Assembly (NCBI GenBank): GCA_964400735.1
Contig: CAYNVQ010000009.1
Coordinates: 1-64,000, forward strand
Direction of reading: 5' to 3'
DNA length: 64,000 bases
Origin: CAYNVQ01 sp964400735
GTDB lineage: Bacteria > Acidobacteriota > Aminicenantia > Aminicenantales > Aminicenantaceae
The translations under genes and the position numbers were made by a program. Below, piece after piece: positions 1-8,048 of this stretch; position 1 is the first letter of the stretch; each line of letters starts with the position of its first letter. A model generated the notes under the pieces. That model was not told the DNA's origin and made no database searches. It saw nothing but the letters and a program-made list of their open reading frames with translations.

Positions 1-383
1 CAGAAACTTGTATTTACGAGATAAGGAGTAAACGTGCGCAGTTACGCAGCCGCCGGGAAGGACGATGAGGGAATGGCGTTAAAGATCCTCACTAAAGCGA
101 AGGATATGCCTGATGCCAAAGTAAAGCTTCAAAGGGTTTATTCCTATGCAAAACGCAAAAGAATCCTCACTTTTCGTAACAGAGCCGCCACTGAAGCCGC
201 TAACCTGGCCCTGGTAATCATCTCTACAAGAATATCTCGAATCTTTGTTTTTTTGACTTGCGGCAATAGTTTTTTTCAAATACAATGGAAAACCTCAATG
301 GGAAATGCCCAAAAAAAACACTCCAATTTTCCTAACCTACGCGCACATAAACAAAAAATGTGTGATCTTTTAGAGGAGGAACC
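1..383. other. Upstream region, no confident gene
   Basis: A GTG at 34 preceded by AAGGAG opens a reading frame of 119 codons running to 393. Its product resembles nothing I know, turns into low-complexity phenylalanine- and lysine-rich sequence after about residue 65, and its end overlaps the strong ribosome site of the next gene. It may be a real small protein or the 5' flank of the operon at 384. I could not find a good promoter here. From 360 the sequence is a leader carrying GAGGAGG at about 374-380 for the next gene. Confidence 0.3.
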
Positions 384-1625
384 ATGCATTTAAAACTCTT
401 ATCCCCTAGAGATCTAAAAGCGATGGATGCCCTGTTGGCGTCCTACGGAGGTGCAACGGAAATATCCGACAAAATCGAGTCTATGAAGAACTACAACACA
501 CGGAAAATGGTCGCCGAAGGAAAAGGATTCGGAGAGCTGCTGGAAAAGGCGGAAAAATACATCCAGAAATTTGCCAAGGTCGAAGATTTTATCGAAGCCA
601 ACCAGATTACATTCTCCAAAAAAGGCGTTTGCACCACCCAGGTCTCAGGATTTCAGGGAGCCCGCCCGACATATTATGCCATCAAAGCCATCGCCGAAAA
701 CGGAGGCGTTCTGTTTCCGACGGAGATGATTTCCGTCGTGGGACTGACCGATACCTATGTCTACGGAGGCGACCTGGTCACGACCCTGGCTTTCGCCGAA
801 AATCTGCTCGGGGCCAGCAAGTTTTGCACGACGAACTTGATCAGCACACCTCTTCCCGAAGAACGTTTCGAACGGATGGAAAAGGTCACGGGGGAAAAGT
901 TCGAAAGAAGAGATTTGGGGAACGGACTGAGTCAGATCATCATGAAGAACATGGGAACTCCCTACGGCAACCTGGGAGGCGTGGAGGTCGGGAACAACAA
1001 CCACCTCGTCTACCTGGACGGAATCACCCGGGCAGCCCTGGAAACCGGCGCCGACTTTTTTCTGAATCCAAGCTGGTCGACGATCGTAGCAGCCTGTTAT
1101 TATGCTCGGGAAATACCGAATCTCTCCTTCAAGATATCCATGCTCCTTTCCACCCAAAACACCATTCAGCTCCGCATGCTGATGAATATATTCAAGGAGT
1201 ACCTGCGTGAAGACGGCAGCACTCCCGTCTATGAAATAAATATCGGCAACGCAGCAACCGCCGAAACCTTCATCCAGTGCTGCGAAGAAATGGAGGCTTC
1301 CGGGCTCGGGGTCTCTTTGGCCGCACATTTGAGAATCAATCCCGATCTCGGCATGGCCGACTTCAACTGGACAGAAAATGCCCATACCGTGCTGGAGGCT
1401 GGAAAAAACATCACCATCAAGTATGAAAGCGACGGAGAATCCCGCCCCTTCGATACCATGGAAGCCTATTTTATCTCGGATGAAGAGAGAAACGAGAAAG
1501 CCGAGTTGATCGGCAATGTCATCTATTACAAATGCGTAAGATGCGACAAAGATGCCAAAGAAATCATGATGAAAGAGCATGAGGCCCGTTTTGCCAAAGT
1601 GTCTTACAGCCATAAGAAAGATTGA
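384..1625 (+). CDS. Conserved-looking protein of unknown function (413 aa)
   Basis: I do not recognise this protein. It is soluble, with no signal peptide or membrane segment, and is rich in alternating hydrophobic strands and helices, which would fit a TIM-barrel-like enzyme. A CxxC pair (KCVRC) lies near residue 386, close to the C-terminus, and could bind metal. The ATG at 384 has a very strong ribosome site (GAGGAGG). It is followed after 27 nt by an SDR oxidoreductase, then a cupin and an aminotransferase on the same strand with gaps of only 6-12 nt. This suggests the first enzyme of a small catabolic or amino-acid conversion operon. A lyase or mutase role is only a guess. Confidence 0.75.
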   Translation: MHLKLLSPRDLKAMDALLASYGGATEISDKIESMKNYNTRKMVAEGKGFGELLEKAEKYIQKFAKVEDFIEANQITFSKKGVCTTQVSGFQGARPTYYAIKAIAENGGVLFPTEMISVVGLTDTYVYGGDLVTTLAFAENLLGASKFCTTNLISTPLPEERFERMEKVTGEKFERRDLGNGLSQIIMKNMGTPYGNLGGVEVGNNNHLVYLDGITRAALETGADFFLNPSWSTIVAACYYAREIPNLSFKISMLLSTQNTIQLRMLMNIFKEYLREDGSTPVYEINIGNAATAETFIQCCEEMEASGLGVSLAAHLRINPDLGMADFNWTENAHTVLEAGKNITIKYESDGESRPFDTMEAYFISDEERNEKAELIGNVIYYKCVRCDKDAKEIMMKEHEARFAKVSYSHKKD

Positions 1626-1652
1626 AGAAAAAATAAAGGTCAGGAATTCTCC

Positions 1653-2444
1653 ATGAACCTTGGATTAAAAGAAAAGGCAGCCCTGGTGGCGGCCTCGAGC
1701 CGGGGATTGGGAAAGGCAATCGCCCTTCAGCTATCCAGAGAAGGGGCCCATGTGGCCATTTGTGCGCGTCATGAAAGGGAACTTATCAAAACCAAGAAAG
1801 AGATCGAGGAAAGATCCGGAGGACGGGTGATCGCTCAGGTGGCGGACGTGACGGACAGCGCTTCGGTTAAAAAGCTGTTCAAATATGTAATCGCCGAGTT
1901 CGGCACCATCGAGATTTTGATCTGTAATGCAGGTGGACCGCCTTCAGGTTTGGCTAAGGAATTCAGACCCGATGATTACCTCAAAGCCCTGAAGCTCAAC
2001 CTCCTGAGCACCGTGAACCTCTGCTATGAGGCTATTCCTCATATGCAAAAACAGAAATGGGGACGGATCGTCAATTTGGCTTCGGTATCGGCCAAGCAAC
2101 CCATAGATACTCTCATTCTATCCAACACGGCAAGGGCCGGGGTCTTGGGATTTTCAAAATCGCTGTCCAACCAGATGGCACCTTTTGGCATAACGGTCAA
2201 CTCCGTTTGTCCTGGGTACACGAAAACGGAAAGGGTGACAGCCCTAGCCAAGGCCTACGAAGATAGCGGAAAAGGCAGCACCCGGGATTTCTTCCGCAGC
2301 ATCGAAAAGAGTATCCCTATGGGACGCCTGGGCCGTCCTTACGAAATCGCGAGCGCCGTCGCCTTTCTTTGTTCAGAGGCCGCCGGTTATATCACCGGTG
2401 TGGCCCTTCAAGTGGATGGCGGATATATCAAATCGATTTTTTAG
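1653..2444 (+). CDS. SDR family oxidoreductase, atypical active site
   Basis: A 263-aa short-chain dehydrogenase/reductase-like protein related to FabG. The N-terminal glycine motif (ASSRGLG, residues 14-20), CNAGG (91-95) and the C-terminal VDGGY stretch place it in the family. The normal SDR tetrad Ser-Tyr-Lys is not intact: Ser144 is present, but the YxxxK position reads SNTAR (Asn158, Arg161). I recall a known FabG-like SDR subgroup with this Asn/Arg replacement whose reactions are poorly defined. It sits second in the operon starting at 384 and probably acts on the same unknown pathway, upstream of a cupin and an aminotransferase. NAD(P) binding is likely; a standard carbonyl reduction is uncertain. 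Confidence 0.88.
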   Translation: MNLGLKEKAALVAASSRGLGKAIALQLSREGAHVAICARHERELIKTKKEIEERSGGRVIAQVADVTDSASVKKLFKYVIAEFGTIEILICNAGGPPSGLAKEFRPDDYLKALKLNLLSTVNLCYEAIPHMQKQKWGRIVNLASVSAKQPIDTLILSNTARAGVLGFSKSLSNQMAPFGITVNSVCPGYTKTERVTALAKAYEDSGKGSTRDFFRSIEKSIPMGRLGRPYEIASAVAFLCSEAAGYITGVALQVDGGYIKSIF

Positions 2445-2456
2445 CCGGAGGATCGC

Positions 2457-2816
2457 ATGAAAGACCCAATGAAACTTTGGGACGGGACTCCCTATCCGGA
2501 AATGATACGGGATCTCCCTGAAATCGATATCCAGATGGAAGGGATCAGGGGCTGGCTCTTCCAGAGCAAAAACAAACAGATCGTTTTCTTCGATATCCTT
2601 CCTGTGGGCGAAGTCCCTCCCCACTCCCATTGCGGCCAATGGGGAATGGTGATCGAGGGAGAGATGTCGTTGACCATCGGAACCGAAACCAAGATTTACC
2701 GCAAGGGAGATTGGTATTTTATCCCCGAGGGAGTCGAACACTCCGCCACTTTTCCCACGCGGGTCCAGGTCATGGACATCTTCGACGCTCCGGACCGGTA
2801 TGGAACAAAAGAGTAA
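2457..2816 (+). CDS. Small cupin-domain protein
   Basis: A 119-aa single-domain cupin. Motif 1 is seen as PPHSHCGQWGMVIEGEM (His57-His59 region) and motif 2 as GDWYFIPEGVEHSA, supplying the usual His/Glu metal ligands of the cupin_2 family. The ATG at 2457 is preceded by GGAGG. Such small cupins serve as isomerases, dioxygenases or binding proteins, so the exact role cannot be read from sequence. The position between an SDR and an aminotransferase, 12 and 6 nt away, indicates co-transcription and probably a step on a common small substrate. Confidence 0.85.
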   Translation: MKDPMKLWDGTPYPEMIRDLPEIDIQMEGIRGWLFQSKNKQIVFFDILPVGEVPPHSHCGQWGMVIEGEMSLTIGTETKIYRKGDWYFIPEGVEHSATFPTRVQVMDIFDAPDRYGTKE

Positions 2817-2822
2817 GCGCAT

Positions 2823-4070
2823 ATGGGGGAAAAAATGGAATCGCTATACGCCCAAATCATGAAGGATTTTTCAGGATACACCATAGGAAAGATGCTCCGC
2901 TATCTGAATGATGCTGAGATCATATCGTTCGCCGGAGGTTTGCCATCGAGCGAGGTATTCCCCGTCGATCTTATCCGAAAGGCTGCCGAGAAAGCCATCA
3001 AAGAAAATTATCGCACCGTCCTTCAATACACCCCGATTCCTGGGGAAAAAGACCTGATCGCGGCCATCATCGATTACCTCAAAACAGATGACATCTTCAT
3101 CGAACCCGAAAATATCGTGATCACCTCGTCTGGTCAACACGGATTAGACCTGATAGGGAGGTTGTTTCTCGACCCCCAGGATATCATCGTGATCGATCTC
3201 CCCACCTTCGGAGGTGCGCTCGCAGCCTTCGAGCTGGAGGATGCCAAATACCTGGCCTTAGAAATAGAGGATGACGGCTCCGATGTCGAAGGCATGGAAA
3301 AAGGAATCGAGGACAATCTCGCTCGAGGGAAGCAGCCAAAGTTCATCTATGTGGTTCCGGATTTCCAAAATCCCTCGGGCATCACCATCAGCCTCGAAAA
3401 AAGGCTGAAAATCCTTGAGTTGGGCAAGAAATTCGGTATTCCTATCGTTGAAGACAGCCCCTACCGCGAGCTGAGGTACAAGGGAGAGAATATCCCCTCC
3501 ATTTATTCTTTGGATAAAAACCAAGGGAACGTCATCGGACTCTACACCTTTTCCAAGATTCTCTGTCCCGGAATCAGGGTGGGGTTCAACATCGGTCCAC
3601 CCGATGTCATAACTAAGTTCGGCTACATCAAGGGGGCCAACGTCCTCCAAACACCCAAGCTGAATCAAGATATTTGCACTTCTTTTTTGCGCGAATGCGA
3701 TCTGACAGCCCATTTCCAGAATGCCAGAAATTATTACTCTGAAAAGCTGAGCTTTTTCCTCCAGGCCATGGACGAAAATTTCCCCCCAGACATGGGGGTG
3801 AAATGGACCAAGCCCGAAGGCGGTCTCTTTCTTTGGATCACGGTCCCGGAGGAATTGAACACTTTGGACCTTTTTTATCTGGCCATCGAAGAGAAAGTGG
3901 CTTTTGTTCCAGGTGAAGTCTTCTACCCAGAGGGACTCCGCAAATACAACACCATGCGCATCAACTTCTCTTTCCCCACCAGGGAACAAATTGTCGAGGG
4001 CGTCAAAAGGCTGCGCCACACGATCGAGAGATACAAGGCCGGAGAAAGGCCGAAGGGAAATCCGGATTAA
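2823..4070 (+). CDS. PLP-dependent aminotransferase (2-aminoadipate/MocR-like class I/II)
   Basis: A 415-aa fold-type I aminotransferase without the N-terminal GntR domain of MocR regulators. The order is typical: SFAGGLPSSEVFP near the start, TSSGQHGLDLIGR in the cofactor-phosphate region, PDFQNPSG with the substrate/PLP Asn, VEDSPYRELRY with the PLP-contacting Asp and Tyr, and TFSKILCPGIRVGF with the Schiff-base Lys. Family members include LysN/2-aminoadipate and aromatic or branched-chain aminotransferases. Start choice is unsure: the ATG at 2835, after GGGGGAAAAA, is as good as the one at 2823. It is the last gene of the operon begun at 384 and may transaminate the product made by the SDR and the unknown enzyme. 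Confidence 0.9.
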   Translation: MGEKMESLYAQIMKDFSGYTIGKMLRYLNDAEIISFAGGLPSSEVFPVDLIRKAAEKAIKENYRTVLQYTPIPGEKDLIAAIIDYLKTDDIFIEPENIVITSSGQHGLDLIGRLFLDPQDIIVIDLPTFGGALAAFELEDAKYLALEIEDDGSDVEGMEKGIEDNLARGKQPKFIYVVPDFQNPSGITISLEKRLKILELGKKFGIPIVEDSPYRELRYKGENIPSIYSLDKNQGNVIGLYTFSKILCPGIRVGFNIGPPDVITKFGYIKGANVLQTPKLNQDICTSFLRECDLTAHFQNARNYYSEKLSFFLQAMDENFPPDMGVKWTKPEGGLFLWITVPEELNTLDLFYLAIEEKVAFVPGEVFYPEGLRKYNTMRINFSFPTREQIVEGVKRLRHTIERYKAGERPKGNPD

Positions 4071-4246
4071 CGCGAATAACCCAAGATAAAAATAAAGGGA
4101 GAACATGGAAACCAAGGCGGCTCTTTATCCACAATGAATGATCGAGGGTTCCTGACACGGTTCAAGAGATGTTTGTTGTGGTTTTTGGAAGCATCCTCAT
4201 TTCCGTGACAAAGAAACAATCAGGCAGGCTGTGATTCCCATAAATA

Positions 4247-4275
4247 TTGAATTTTGCCGGGCATTGGTCTAGAAT
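4247..4275 (+). promoter_or_regulatory. Sigma-70-type promoter of murA
   Basis: TTGAAT (4247-4252) and TAGAAT (4270-4275) are separated by exactly 17 nt. Initiation about 7 nt downstream would fall at about 4282, only two bases before the murA ATG at 4284, so this transcript may be almost leaderless. No Shine-Dalgarno-like sequence precedes the ATG, which agrees with that. Confidence 0.55.
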
Positions 4276-4283
4276 GAGACTGC

Positions 4284-5546
4284 ATGGAAAAAATCAGAAT
4301 TCGTGGAAATCAGAATCTTCAGTTAAAAGGGCAGGTCAAGATAAGCGGAGCTAAAAATGCCGTCCTTCCCGCTATCGCTGCCTCTCTGTTAACCCAAGAA
4401 AAGGTCCTTCTTGAAAATATCCCCCTGGTGAAGGATGTCTTCACCATTCTCACTTTGGTCAAAGAGCTCGGTGCCGACTATTCTATCAAAGGAAAATCTT
4501 TACAGGTTCAGGTCGATAAAATATTGTTCGAGGAAGCCTCTTATGAACTCGTGCGCGCCATGAGGGCCTCGATCCTCGTTTTAGGCCCCCTTCTCGCCAG
4601 ACACGGAAAAGCCATTGTCTCCCTTCCTGGGGGATGTGCCATCGGTTCCCGCCCTATAGACCTTCATATCCATGGACTGGAGAAATTAGGCGCCTCCATA
4701 GGCCTCCGGCATGGCTATATCAACGCAGAGGCTAAAAAGCTCAAAGGTACGGAAATTTTATTCGAGAAGAAAACCGTGGGAGGTACGGAGAATATAATCA
4801 TGGCAGCTTCCCTCGCTCAGGGAGAAACCGTTTTGAAAAATTGCTCTTTGGAACCAGAAGTAGTGAATCTCTGTCAACTGTTGGTCAAAATGGGTGCCAA
4901 GATAGATGGGATTGGAGAGGAGATCATACGCATCAAAGGTGTGAATGAGTTGGGAGGAGCCTCCCACGAAATCATTCCCGACCGGATCGAGGCCGGGACA
5001 TTTCTTATCGCCGGGGCATTGACCCAAGGAGATATCGCTATCACGCATGTTCGTCCTGAACATCTCGAAACAATTATCGAAAAACTGAAATTCTCCGGGA
5101 TAGAGATAGAGGAAATCAACGACCATTCCCTGCGGGTTGTCGGGAACAGGGATATCAGGGCTCAAGATATTACCACTTCTCCTTATCCGGGTTTCCCCAC
5201 CGATATGCAGGCCCAATTCATGGTGATGATGACCCAGGCTGAGGGGACCTCCATCATCACCGAAACCATATTCGACCGAAGATTCTCCCATGTGAACGAG
5301 CTCCTCCGGTTGGGAGCAAACATCGATGTGGTCGGGGATAAGGCCATCGTAAAGGGACAAACCCCTCTCTCGGGGGCAGAAATTTTGGCCACTGATCTGA
5401 GGGCTTCTGCCTCCCTTGTCTTGGCAGGGCTGATAGCGAGCGGAGAAACCATCATCAATGATGTGGAACATCTCAGCCGGGGATACGAAAACATCGAAGA
5501 AAAACTGAAGTTCCTCGGAGCGAACATCGAGAGATTGAGCGATTAG
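4284..5546 (+). CDS. murA: UDP-N-acetylglucosamine 1-carboxyvinyltransferase
   Basis: A 420-aa EPSP-synthase-fold enzyme that transfers enolpyruvate from PEP to UDP-GlcNAc, the first committed cytoplasmic step of peptidoglycan synthesis. The start region GAKNAVLPAI, the catalytic loop LPGGCAIGSRPIDLHI (Cys118, the PEP-adduct and fosfomycin-target residue), PGFPTDMQAQFM and the C-terminal RASASLVLAG are all present, and the length is that of the family. It is followed by HIT and UPF0173 genes on the same strand. The next peptidoglycan gene, murB, lies at 8020-8958 on the other strand. Confidence 0.97.
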   Translation: MEKIRIRGNQNLQLKGQVKISGAKNAVLPAIAASLLTQEKVLLENIPLVKDVFTILTLVKELGADYSIKGKSLQVQVDKILFEEASYELVRAMRASILVLGPLLARHGKAIVSLPGGCAIGSRPIDLHIHGLEKLGASIGLRHGYINAEAKKLKGTEILFEKKTVGGTENIIMAASLAQGETVLKNCSLEPEVVNLCQLLVKMGAKIDGIGEEIIRIKGVNELGGASHEIIPDRIEAGTFLIAGALTQGDIAITHVRPEHLETIIEKLKFSGIEIEEINDHSLRVVGNRDIRAQDITTSPYPGFPTDMQAQFMVMMTQAEGTSIITETIFDRRFSHVNELLRLGANIDVVGDKAIVKGQTPLSGAEILATDLRASASLVLAGLIASGETIINDVEHLSRGYENIEEKLKFLGANIERLSD

Positions 5547-5571
5547 AGGAACGAGGGGCGAAGGATCGAAA

Positions 5572-5916
5572 ATGGAAGATTGTATATTTTGTAAAATCGT
5601 CAATAAAGAAATCCCAGCCAAAATAGTTCTGGAGGACGAGGAAGTCGTTGCTTTCCATGACATCAATCCCCAAGCCCCTGTCCATATCCTGATCATTCCT
5701 AAAGAGCATTTTTCTTCCCTCAATGAGATCCCCGAAAACAAAATGGACTTGCTGAGTCGCATCCTTTTACAGGCCCGTCAAATCGCCAAAAATATGGGGA
5801 TTGCTGAGAAGGGCTACCGAATCGTCCTCAATACAGCGCGCGATTCGGGACAAGACGTTTTTCACATCCACTTCCATCTTTTGGGCGGCAGACGAATGAC
5901 CTGGCCTCCGGGCTAA
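5572..5916 (+). CDS. HIT family (HinT-like) purine nucleoside phosphoramidase
   Basis: A 114-aa histidine-triad protein. The N-terminal CIFCKIV motif (Cys4, Cys7) is typical of bacterial HinT/PKCI-type proteins, and the catalytic triad HIHFHLLGG puts histidines at 98, 100 and 102. The family hydrolyses AMP-lysine and similar nucleoside phosphoramidates. The gene starts 25 nt after murA, so the two are probably co-transcribed. The protein ends directly after RRMTWPPG, the usual HinT terminus, so it is full length. Confidence 0.95.
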   Translation: MEDCIFCKIVNKEIPAKIVLEDEEVVAFHDINPQAPVHILIIPKEHFSSLNEIPENKMDLLSRILLQARQIAKNMGIAEKGYRIVLNTARDSGQDVFHIHFHLLGGRRMTWPPG

Positions 5917-5985
5917 AAATGGAAAATTGACCGATCCGGATCATCCATAGAATTGACAAATCATACCAAACAAGGAGGTGAAATC

Positions 5986-6639
5986 ATGGAAATCACTTGG
6001 CTAGGACATTCGGCAGTGAAGATAAAGGGTTCGAAAACGGTCTATATCGATCCTTTTTTAACGGGAAATCCTGCAGCCTGTATGGGGCCAGAAGAAATTT
6101 CCGATGCGGATGTGGTGATCGTCACCCATCATCACGGCGATCATGTGGGGGACTCGTTCGCCATATGTAAAAAGACGGATGCCGTATTGGTCGGAATCCA
6201 TGAGATCGCCGTTGAGGCCCAGGAAGAGGGCATAACCGCAGAGGGCATGAATATCGGAGGGACGGTCGAGGCCAACGGCGTGGTCATCCATATGGTTCAA
6301 GCCTGGCACTCGGCCGAAAAGGGAGACCCGGCAGGGGTGGTGGTCGAACTCGACGGAAAGACCATCTATCACGCCGGAGATACCGGACTGACCTACGACA
6401 TGAAACTCATCGCCGAGTTTTTTCACCCCGACCTGAGCTTTCTGCCCATCGGAGACCGGTACACGATGGGCATTCCTTCGGCCGTCAAAGCTGTTGAGTT
6501 CACCCAGACAAAAAAAGTCATCCCTGTCCATTACGACACATTTCCTATCGTCGAGGCCGACCCGGAAGAATTCAAAAGAAGGGTCGGAGATATGGCAGAA
6601 GTCATCATTCTCAAGCCGGGAGACACCTATACCCTTTAG
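5986..6639 (+). CDS. UPF0173 metal-dependent hydrolase (beta-lactamase fold)
   Basis: A 217-aa stand-alone metallo-beta-lactamase-fold protein of the UPF0173/YtkL type. It has the start MEITWLGHSAVKI, the zinc motif THHHGDHVGD, YHAGDTGLT and a C-terminal PVHYDTFP histidine. The ATG at 5986 follows a perfect AAGGAGGTGA site; an in-frame TTG at 5953 lies upstream of that site and is not likely to be used. The substrate of this family is not established. It lies 69 nt after the HIT gene and may be transcribed with it. Confidence 0.93.
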   Translation: MEITWLGHSAVKIKGSKTVYIDPFLTGNPAACMGPEEISDADVVIVTHHHGDHVGDSFAICKKTDAVLVGIHEIAVEAQEEGITAEGMNIGGTVEANGVVIHMVQAWHSAEKGDPAGVVVELDGKTIYHAGDTGLTYDMKLIAEFFHPDLSFLPIGDRYTMGIPSAVKAVEFTQTKKVIPVHYDTFPIVEADPEEFKRRVGDMAEVIILKPGDTYTL

Positions 6640-6703
6640 TCTTGGAATCGAACACTTCCTGCTCCAACCCTTTCAGGAATAAAAGCTCTTTCGCCTCTAA
6701 AGA

Positions 6704-7186
6704 ATGGCCTACTTGATCGATGGCAATAACCTGATCGGTCACCTTCCCTATCTGGAGTTGTCCGACCCCAGGAGCAAACATCGATTGGTCGCCCGCCTTT
6801 CCATTTTCCAGAGGGCAAAAAGGACAAAAATCGTATTGGTGTTTGACGGTTTTCCTGATTCTGAGCTCGGCGGTAAAAAAGTCGACACCAAAAAATTTAT
6901 CATCCTCTATCCGGACCGGGGACAAACCGGTGATATGCTCATCAAGGAATGGATAGAGAAGCAAACGGACTTAAGGCACCTCTACGTGGTGAGTTCGGAT
7001 AGAGAGATCAAAACATTCGCCCGCATGAAGGGGGCCAAAGCCCTCACCTGTGAAGAGTTCGACAAACAGCTTAAAAGGAGCCTGAAAATATTCAGGGCTG
7101 CGAAGGCATCGAAAAAAACGGAGACACGATTGACCCCGTTGGAAATCGATCACTGGCTGGAAATTTTCAACAAATCCGATGAGTGA
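6704..7186 (+). CDS. NYN domain protein (YacP/Rae1-like ribonuclease fold)
   Basis: A 160-aa protein opening with MAYLIDGNNLIGHLP, the first acidic motif of the NYN/PIN-like nuclease fold, followed by VLVFDGFPDSE and VVSSDREIKTFARMKGA, which carry further conserved Asp residues. YacP/Rae1 relatives are ribosome- or mRNA-associated endonucleases. The gene's end overlaps the start of the DUF2520 gene by 8 nt, so the pair is translationally coupled. No good ribosome site precedes the ATG. Nuclease activity is inferred from the family. Confidence 0.85.
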   Translation: MAYLIDGNNLIGHLPYLELSDPRSKHRLVARLSIFQRAKRTKIVLVFDGFPDSELGGKKVDTKKFIILYPDRGQTGDMLIKEWIEKQTDLRHLYVVSSDREIKTFARMKGAKALTCEEFDKQLKRSLKIFRAAKASKKTETRLTPLEIDHWLEIFNKSDE

Positions 7187-8048
7187 CGTCACCATAATCG
7201 GCACTGGAAGACTGGGCACATCTCTCGGTTATGCCCTATCCCGTGAAGGCCATCATATTGTGGCTCTGGCCGACAGGAACCCCGCCTCAGCCAGAGAGAG
7301 CCGGCAAATCATCGGGGAAGGAAAGATTTTCAAAAAAAACGCCGCTGCGGCCCGTCAGGGAAATTGGGTTTTTCTGTCCGTTCCGGATGACGAGATAGAA
7401 AAGGTGGCCGAAGAGCTGGCCAAGTCGGATATCGAGTGGAAGGGAAAATGTGTATTTCATTGCAGCGGCCTTCACTCGACAGAATCGCTCAGATCCTTGA
7501 GGCGCGAATCGGCAGGGACGGCCTCTATTCATCCCGTTCAATCCTTTCCCCGGAAAAAGCCTTCTCCTGTCTCCTTCCGAGGCATATTTTTTGGATTGGA
7601 AGGACAAGGGGAAGCTCTTGCTGCGGCCAAGCAAATCGTGCGCCAGTTGGGTGGCAGACATGTCATTCTCAGAGCCGAAGACAAACCCCTCTACCATACG
7701 GCCTGCAGCATGGCATCCAACTTTCTTGTCACGCTTCTCGAAACGGCTATCACTCTGCTAGTACAAGCAGGAATCACCGAGGTCACCGCTTTGCAGATGC
7801 TGTTTCCTCTAGTCAAAGGAACTTTACAAAATGTAAAAAAATTTGACGCAGGCTCGGCCCTGACAGGACCGATCGTGAGGGGAGACAATTATTCTGTTCA
7901 GAAACATATCGAGGCGCTCGAAGACTATACCGAGATGCAGACTCTGTATAAAAAACTGGCTCTTCAAACCCTAAATTTTGCTCAAAAGGGGAAAAAAATA
8001 TCCGGCGCTCATCTCAAGGCTATGAAGGCTTTGCTGGAAGAAAAATAA
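7179..8048 (+). CDS. Rossmann-like and DUF2520 domain protein
   Basis: A 289-aa protein with an N-terminal NAD(P)-binding Rossmann domain (VTIIGTGRLGTSLGYAL, residues 4-20) resembling F420-dependent NADP reductase and ketopantoate-reductase folds, and a C-terminal all-helical DUF2520 domain (about 150-285, including YHTACSMASNFLVTLLE and LTGPIVRGD). The domain pair is common and widely conserved, but the substrate is unknown; a 2-hydroxyacid or pantothenate-type dehydrogenase has been proposed by similarity only. It overlaps the NYN gene by 8 nt at its start and the convergent murB by 29 nt at its end. Confidence 0.9.
   Translation: MSDVTIIGTGRLGTSLGYALSREGHHIVALADRNPASARESRQIIGEGKIFKKNAAAARQGNWVFLSVPDDEIEKVAEELAKSDIEWKGKCVFHCSGLHSTESLRSLRRESAGTASIHPVQSFPRKKPSPVSFRGIFFGLEGQGEALAAAKQIVRQLGGRHVILRAEDKPLYHTACSMASNFLVTLLETAITLLVQAGITEVTALQMLFPLVKGTLQNVKKFDAGSALTGPIVRGDNYSVQKHIEALEDYTEMQTLYKKLALQTLNFAQKGKKISGAHLKAMKALLEEK

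Noticed and set aside
645..1613. Long minus-strand open frame (322 codons) opposite the 413-aa gene
   Set aside because: No recognisable motif; the plus frame has a strong ribosome site and fits the operon. It is a by-product of codon bias on the other strand.
3258..4115. Minus-strand frame of 285 codons opposite the aminotransferase
   Set aside because: The plus strand encodes a clear PLP aminotransferase with all motifs; the other frame has no family features.
4771..4780. Another copy of AAAACCGTG inside murA as a third repeat arm
   Set aside because: It has no partner arm nearby and is part of a conserved coding segment.
4758..5762. Minus-strand frame of 334 codons opposite murA
   Set aside because: murA is certain; the opposite frame has no conserved motif.
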